Below are positions 60,302-64,000 of a stretch of DNA of 64,000 bases, in pieces. The number at the start of each line of letters is the position of its first letter. The stretch's first letter is position 1. The notes below the pieces were generated by a model, which was not told the origin of the DNA, searched no databases, and worked only from the letters and a program-made list of their open reading frames with translations. The translations under genes were made by a program, and so were the position numbers. Origin of the DNA: an uncultured Lachnospiraceae bacterium (GTDB lineage: Bacteria; Bacillota; Clostridia; Lachnospirales; Lachnospiraceae); the NCBI GenBank assembly GCA_946558465.1, contig CAMNTM010000004.1, positions 62,001 to 126,000 on the forward strand, given 5' to 3'.

Positions 60302-60664
60302 CTATCCAATAAAATCGAATGCATTCCTGATTAATATTGTTTCTCCTGCCAAAATACTGACCACATCAAATCTGCACGGAAGCTCCGGCAGCCTCTTCTC
60401 CATAAGATAGTAAGCGGCACATCCGGAAATCCTCCGCTGTTTTCTTATATCAACTGCCTCTGACGGATCTCCGCTGTCTCCATTTCTTCGGTATTTCACC
60501 TCGCAGAACACAAGGTAATCCCCTTCTCTGGCAATGATATCTATCTCACCTTTCCTGCACCGGTAATTATATTCTACAATATCATAGCCCTGTTCTTTCA
60601 GATAAGCTCCTGCCTGCCTTTCATAGCCGGCTCCAATCTGCCTTTTGTTATATGTATTTGTCAT
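60302..60664 (-). CDS. YraN family protein (UPF0102, nuclease-like fold)
   Basis: A 120-residue protein with the restriction-endonuclease-like core of the YraN family: GAGYERQAGAYLKEQGYDIV, YNYRCRKGEIDIIAREGDYL and VFCEVKYRR form the E-D-EVK metal site. The start region MTNTYNKRQIGAGYE matches the family. Function unknown, possibly DNA repair or recombination. It lies between rnhB and pgeF, the usual place for yraN in Firmicutes. Confidence 0.92.
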   Translation of the reverse strand: MTNTYNKRQIGAGYERQAGAYLKEQGYDIVEYNYRCRKGEIDIIAREGDYLVFCEVKYRRNGDSGDPSEAVDIRKQRRISGCAAYYLMEKRLPELPCRFDVVSILAGETILIRNAFDFIG

Positions 60665-60728
60665 TTTTTTCTTTCCGCCGTCTGTATTCTTTATGCCGTA
60701 TCATTATACAATACTTTTTCACGCCTCG

Positions 60729-61391
60729 TTAAGAGACAAATTTTTTAATAAAAGATGTACGGTGTATAGAACACGGACCTATTTCTTTCAGACTGGCAAT
60801 ATGCGCCTTTGTCCCATATCCTTTATTACCTGCAAAATCATAACCCGGATAAATCTTATCATAATCCGCCATCATTCTGTCCCTTGTCACTTTTGCTACA
60901 ATACTTGCGGCTGCAATAGATACACTTTTTGCATCTCCCTTTATAATCGGCACCTGAAAAATCTCTATCCCAGGAATTGTCACCGCATCATTCAGTAGAA
61001 TATCCGGAGTAACAGTAAGCTTTGCAACAGCCTGACGCATCGCCTCATAGGTCGCCTGCAGAATATTTATCTCATCAATTCGTTCAGGTCCCACAACCCC
61101 GATTCCGACAGAAACTGCCTGCTCCATAATCTCCGCATAAAGCGCCTCCCGCTTCTTCTTTGAAAGCTTCTTAGAATCGTTCAAATAAAGAATCGGATTC
61201 TCCTTTTGCAGGATAACTGCTCCTGCCACAACCGGCCCTGCAAGCGGTCCCCTGCCGGCCTCATCAATCCCACATATATATTCAAATCTCTGATATTCTT
61301 CCTCATACACGCTCATCGCCTTCGTGCGCGCCAGCTCCGTCTCAAGCCTTTCCTGCTGCTTTCTAAGTCTTTCCTCTTCCCGTTTACCCAT
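60729..61391 (-). CDS. rnhB: Ribonuclease HII
   Basis: A 220-residue enzyme that nicks RNA in RNA:DNA hybrids. Catalytic DE residues lie in YICGIDEAGRGPLAGPVVAG, with LNDSKKLSKKKREALYAEI, then ILLNDAVTIPG and KVTRDRMMADYDKIYPGYDF supplying the other acidic residues. A ~45-residue basic/acidic helical N-terminal extension precedes the core (MGKREEERLRKQQERLETEL). Confidence 0.96.
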   Translation of the reverse strand: MGKREEERLRKQQERLETELARTKAMSVYEEEYQRFEYICGIDEAGRGPLAGPVVAGAVILQKENPILYLNDSKKLSKKKREALYAEIMEQAVSVGIGVVGPERIDEINILQATYEAMRQAVAKLTVTPDILLNDAVTIPGIEIFQVPIIKGDAKSVSIAAASIVAKVTRDRMMADYDKIYPGYDFAGNKGYGTKAHIASLKEIGPCSIHRTSFIKKFVS

Positions 61392-61479
61392 CTTTAACGC
61401 TGTACTCCTCTATCCGGCCCCTGTATGAAGCACTCTGCTTTGCTTTTTATCTGGCAGAATACTCTTAAGCTCCCTTTTT

Positions 61480-62049
61480 TCAACTGTGCTTAATCACACC
61501 AAGATGATCGAAGGGATATATCCTTACCCACGCCTTACCCATGATGTCTTTCCTGCTGATCACACCCACACTGGGTTCTCTGCTGTCTGAACTGTGATTT
61601 CTGTTATCCCCAAGCACAAAATATTCTTCTTCACCGAGTGTAACTGACATATCTTCCGAAGCCATAACCTCAGCTCCGAATACATCACTCTCCAGCAAGG
61701 CTCCGTTAATGTATGTATATCCTCCCTGAATCTCAACTGTCTCTCCCGGAAGCCCGATAATCCGCTTAATATAATATACATTTTTCTCATGCTTATAAGG
61801 AAATACAATGATGTCATAACGCTCCGGCTCCTTAAAACGATAAGAAAGCTTATCTACCAGCAGATGGTCTCCGTCACTCAGCGTCGTCTCCATCGAAGAG
61901 CCGTCTACCCTTGTACGCTGCCCTACATAAGTAATAATTACATAGGTAAGCACGACAATGATCAGGATATATACAATCCAATCTATAAGCGTCCTGAAAA
62001 TACCTGCCGGTTCCTCATATTCTTCACAGTCTTCACGCCTCTTTGCCAT
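61480..62049 (-). CDS. lepB: Signal peptidase I, copy 1
   Basis: A 189-residue membrane protease removing signal peptides. One N-terminal helix (~25-45), then VDGSSMETTLSDGDHLLVDK with the catalytic Ser, YYIKRIIGLPGETVEIQGGY with the catalytic Lys, and FVLGDNRNHSSDSREPSVGV. A second, related lepB lies at 62974-63591, with rbgA between them. Confidence 0.95.
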   Translation of the reverse strand: MAKRREDCEEYEEPAGIFRTLIDWIVYILIIVVLTYVIITYVGQRTRVDGSSMETTLSDGDHLLVDKLSYRFKEPERYDIIVFPYKHEKNVYYIKRIIGLPGETVEIQGGYTYINGALLESDVFGAEVMASEDMSVTLGEEEYFVLGDNRNHSSDSREPSVGVISRKDIMGKAWVRIYPFDHLGVIKHS

Positions 62050-62120
62050 TTACTCAGGCCTCCCTTTTATTTCAATTCCCAATTATGTCTGGATACTCAT
62101 TCTTAACACGCTTTAGTTTA

Positions 62121-62969
62121 TCACATTTCTTCCGGATATTCCAGTGTAAGTCGTCCAAGTCGTCCATTTCTAAAGTCATCCAGCATAAGCGCTGCTGCCT
62201 TTTCCGTATCCAGCTCATTTCCTTTCACCAGACAGTGTCTGCTCTGCGCAATCCCTTGCAGCATCTCATAACCATCCGGATTTGGATCAATCCCGTACTT
62301 TTCCGGCAGAATCTCGGGATAATTCTCATTTAAAAATCCGATTAATTCAACACCAAGCTCCTCTGTATTCAAGATTTCATCCTTAATTGAGCCGATATAG
62401 GCAAGCTTAAGCCCTACCGACTGATCCTCGAATTTCGGCCACAGAATTCCCGGAGTATCCAGAAGCTCCACCTGTCTGTTCAGCCGTATCCACTGCTTTC
62501 CCTTCGTCACTCCCGGCTTGTTGCCGGTCTTTGTACATGCCTTTCCTGCCAGCGTATTAATAAACGTGGATTTTCCTACATTAGGGATTCCCACCACCAT
62601 AGCCCTTACTGGACGGTTTAAAATACCCTTTTTCCGGTTTCTTTCAATCTTTTCCCTGCACGCCTCCTGAATTACGCTTTCAACGGATTTAAGCTTCCCG
62701 CCCTTTCTAGAATTAATCTTTACTGCCAGAAACTTTCGCTCCTCAAAATAACGTATCCATGCGTCATTCCATCTGTCCTCTGCCAAATCTGCTTTATTCA
62801 GAAGAATCATCCTCGCCTTATTTTTCCCGAGCTCGTCAATATCCGGATTACGGCTGGACAGCGGAATTCTTGCATCCACCAGCTCTATCACCAGATCTAT
62901 CAGCTTCATATTCTCCTGCATCATACGCTTTGCTTTCGTCATATGACCTGGATACCATTGAAAATGCAT
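62121..62969 (-). CDS. rbgA: Ribosome biogenesis GTPase RbgA (YlqF)
   Basis: A 282-residue circularly permuted GTPase needed for late 50S assembly. The order is G4 (MILLNKADLAE), then G1 (VVGIPNVGKSTFINTLAGKA), G2 region, and G3 (VELLDTPGILWPKFED). The start MHFQWYPGHMTKAKRMMQEN is diagnostic for the family. Its gene sits near rplS, as in Bacillus. Confidence 0.97.
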   Translation of the reverse strand: MHFQWYPGHMTKAKRMMQENMKLIDLVIELVDARIPLSSRNPDIDELGKNKARMILLNKADLAEDRWNDAWIRYFEERKFLAVKINSRKGGKLKSVESVIQEACREKIERNRKKGILNRPVRAMVVGIPNVGKSTFINTLAGKACTKTGNKPGVTKGKQWIRLNRQVELLDTPGILWPKFEDQSVGLKLAYIGSIKDEILNTEELGVELIGFLNENYPEILPEKYGIDPNPDGYEMLQGIAQSRHCLVKGNELDTEKAAALMLDDFRNGRLGRLTLEYPEEM

Positions 62970-62973
62970 TTTT

Positions 62974-63591
62974 CTACTCCTTTATAAATCCAAAATTTTC
63001 TTTCGGCGAAAGCACAAACCAGGCTTTCCCATAAATATACTCCCGCTTCACGTTTCCTACGTCTGCACTGCGGCTGTCCTCACTGTTCTCTCTGTCGTCA
63101 CCAAGTACAAAATATTCATCCGGCGCCAGCCTCATCTCTTCTGTCAGCACACCTACATCACTGATTCCGGTTGTCTCATAATCCTCAGAAAGCTTCTCAC
63201 CATTAATATACACATGATTCTCAATGATTTCTACGGTTTCGCCAGGAAGTCCTATAACACGCTTCACATAATAATGCGAGTTCTCATTTCCCTTCGGCTT
63301 AAACACAATGATATCTCCCCGCTTCGGCCTGCTGGCATTATACACAATCCGGTTTACCAGAACTACATCTCCGTTCTTAAGCACCGGCCGCATAGAATCC
63401 CCGACAGTACTTACACGCTGTCCAAAATACCAGACTGCGACAAATGCAGTCAGACACACCACCGCAATCTTAAATGCCCACATACAGACAGACGGCAGAT
63501 AAAATGCTGCTGCCCGGATTCCGCTCCTTGCATGCCTTATAAGTTTCTTTCTGCGTCTGTCATTTCCTCTTCTTCGCCTTTTTTTCTTCAT
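62974..63591 (-). CDS. lepB: Signal peptidase I, copy 2
   Basis: A 205-residue signal peptidase I. It has a strongly basic N-terminus (MKKKRRRRGNDRRRKKLIRH), one helix (~37-60), GDSMRPVLKNGDVVLVNRIV with the catalytic Ser, YYVKRVIGLPGETVEIIENH with the catalytic Lys and FVLGDDRENSEDSRSADVGN. It is divergent enough from copy 1 to suggest different substrate preference or anchoring. It overlaps nothing and is 4 nt from rbgA. Confidence 0.95.
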   Translation of the reverse strand: MKKKRRRRGNDRRRKKLIRHARSGIRAAAFYLPSVCMWAFKIAVVCLTAFVAVWYFGQRVSTVGDSMRPVLKNGDVVLVNRIVYNASRPKRGDIIVFKPKGNENSHYYVKRVIGLPGETVEIIENHVYINGEKLSEDYETTGISDVGVLTEEMRLAPDEYFVLGDDRENSEDSRSADVGNVKREYIYGKAWFVLSPKENFGFIKE

Positions 63592-63647
63592 AGAGCTTCC
63601 TCTTTATATTCCTCCTTTGACCGTAAACATCCCTGTCAATAGAGGAT

Positions 63648-63684
63648 AAAAGGGACAACTACAACTGCTGTACTTGTCCCTTTT
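63648..63684 (-). terminator. Rho-independent terminator behind rplS
   Basis: AAAAGGGACAA/TTGTCCCTTTT 11-bp stem with a 15-nt loop; a T-run forms part of the right arm in the minus direction. Confidence 0.75.
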
Positions 63685-63694
63685 GCCTCATCTT

Positions 63695-64000
63695 TTATTT
63701 TACTAACTCTTTTACCTTTGCTCTCTTACCTACGCGTTGTCTTAAGTAGTTCAGCTTCGCTCTTCTTACCTTACCTCTTCTTACTACCTCAACCCTTTCC
63801 ACATTCGGTGAGTGTAACGGCCAGGTTTTCTCTACGCCGATTCCGTTCGAGGACTTTCTAACGGTAAATGTCTCTCTTGCGCCGCCGCCCTGTCTCTTAA
63901 GAACAGTACCCTCAAACACCTGAATTCTCTCACGATTTCCTTCCTTAATCTTACCATATACCTTTACGGTATCTCCGACACGGAACTCCGGAGCCTTCTC
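63695..64000 (-). CDS. rplS: 50S ribosomal protein L19 (N-terminus outside the window)
   Basis: The last 101 codons of L19, which is normally about 115 residues, so about 14 residues are cut off by the right edge. [53 protein letters not shown]-type text (here [20 protein letters not shown]) and [20 protein letters not shown] are diagnostic. L19 lies at the 30S-50S interface. Confidence 0.97.
   Translation of the reverse strand, partial: EKAPEFRVGDTVKVYGKIKEGNRERIQVFEGTVLKRQGGGARETFTVRKSSNGIGVEKTWPLHSPNVERVEVVRRGKVRRAKLNYLRQRVGKRAKVKELVK

Noticed and set aside
1-64000. CRISPR arrays, rRNA genes, prophage or complete insertion sequences
   Set aside because: No regularly spaced repeats, rRNA sequence, phage genes or transposase reading frames were seen.

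Overview
The window is one contiguous stretch of a low-to-mid GC Gram-positive anaerobe, most likely a gut Lachnospiraceae (Clostridia). The signs are strong AGGAGG ribosome binding sites, sigma-A promoters, a biotin-dependent sodium-pumping decarboxylase operon, glycine-reductase-type selenoproteins, a fungal/archaeal-type aspartate semialdehyde dehydrogenase, and the rplS-lepB-rbgA-lepB-rnhB-yraN order. The species cannot be fixed from the sequence alone. Most genes are on the minus strand.

Layout. 0-6 kb: a mannose-family PTS operon with two SIS-domain sugar-phosphate deglycase-like enzymes and a HAD phosphatase, resembling the gfr-type Amadori-product systems; its EIIC gene has lost all but its last ~65 codons. 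Two GntR/UTRA regulators lie behind it. 6.3-11.7 kb: a five-gene operon with an OadA-type and an MmdA-type carboxyltransferase, a biotin carrier, and OadB and OadG membrane subunits. 11.8-26 kb: a POT peptide transporter, an aminopeptidase P, an amidohydrolase, a 2-isopropylmalate synthase fused to an AraC-type DNA-binding domain, a sodium:solute symporter, a zinc-type dehydrogenase, orphan membrane and coiled-coil proteins, an XRE regulator and a ferredoxin-type aldo/keto reductase.

26-43 kb is the most unusual part. It holds two complete GrdE-GrdB-like pairs, the substrate-specific protein B of glycine/sarcosine/betaine reductases. Each GrdB has an in-frame UGA followed by an identical 15-nt hairpin, so each is a selenoprotein that would otherwise look like a split gene. 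Neither pair has GrdA, GrdC or GrdD beside it, and both GrdE-like proteins lack a cysteine where I expect the pyruvoyl-forming residue. Around them are a sodium symporter with a tiny partner protein, a divergent PucR activator, a DUF5058-type transporter pair, an MFS transporter, a creatininase-family hydrolase, an iron alcohol dehydrogenase with a small partner protein and LysR regulator, and a DUF362 lipoprotein. I read this as an uncharacterised selenium-dependent reductive catabolism locus with its own uptake and regulation; the substrate is unknown.

43-64 kb is mostly core: mgsA, a hexapeptide-repeat protein, topB, ppk1, asd, argH, queH, an ABC importer lacking a binding protein, DUF169, metI-metN-metQ, tRNA-Thr(CGU), a repeat-rich intergenic element, an MscS channel, and the pgeF-yraN-rnhB-lepB-rbgA-lepB-rplS block. 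Three copies of a perfect palindromic repeat (16.1, 26.0 and 36.7 kb) sit just 3' of genes, two of them immediately behind the two selenoprotein genes.
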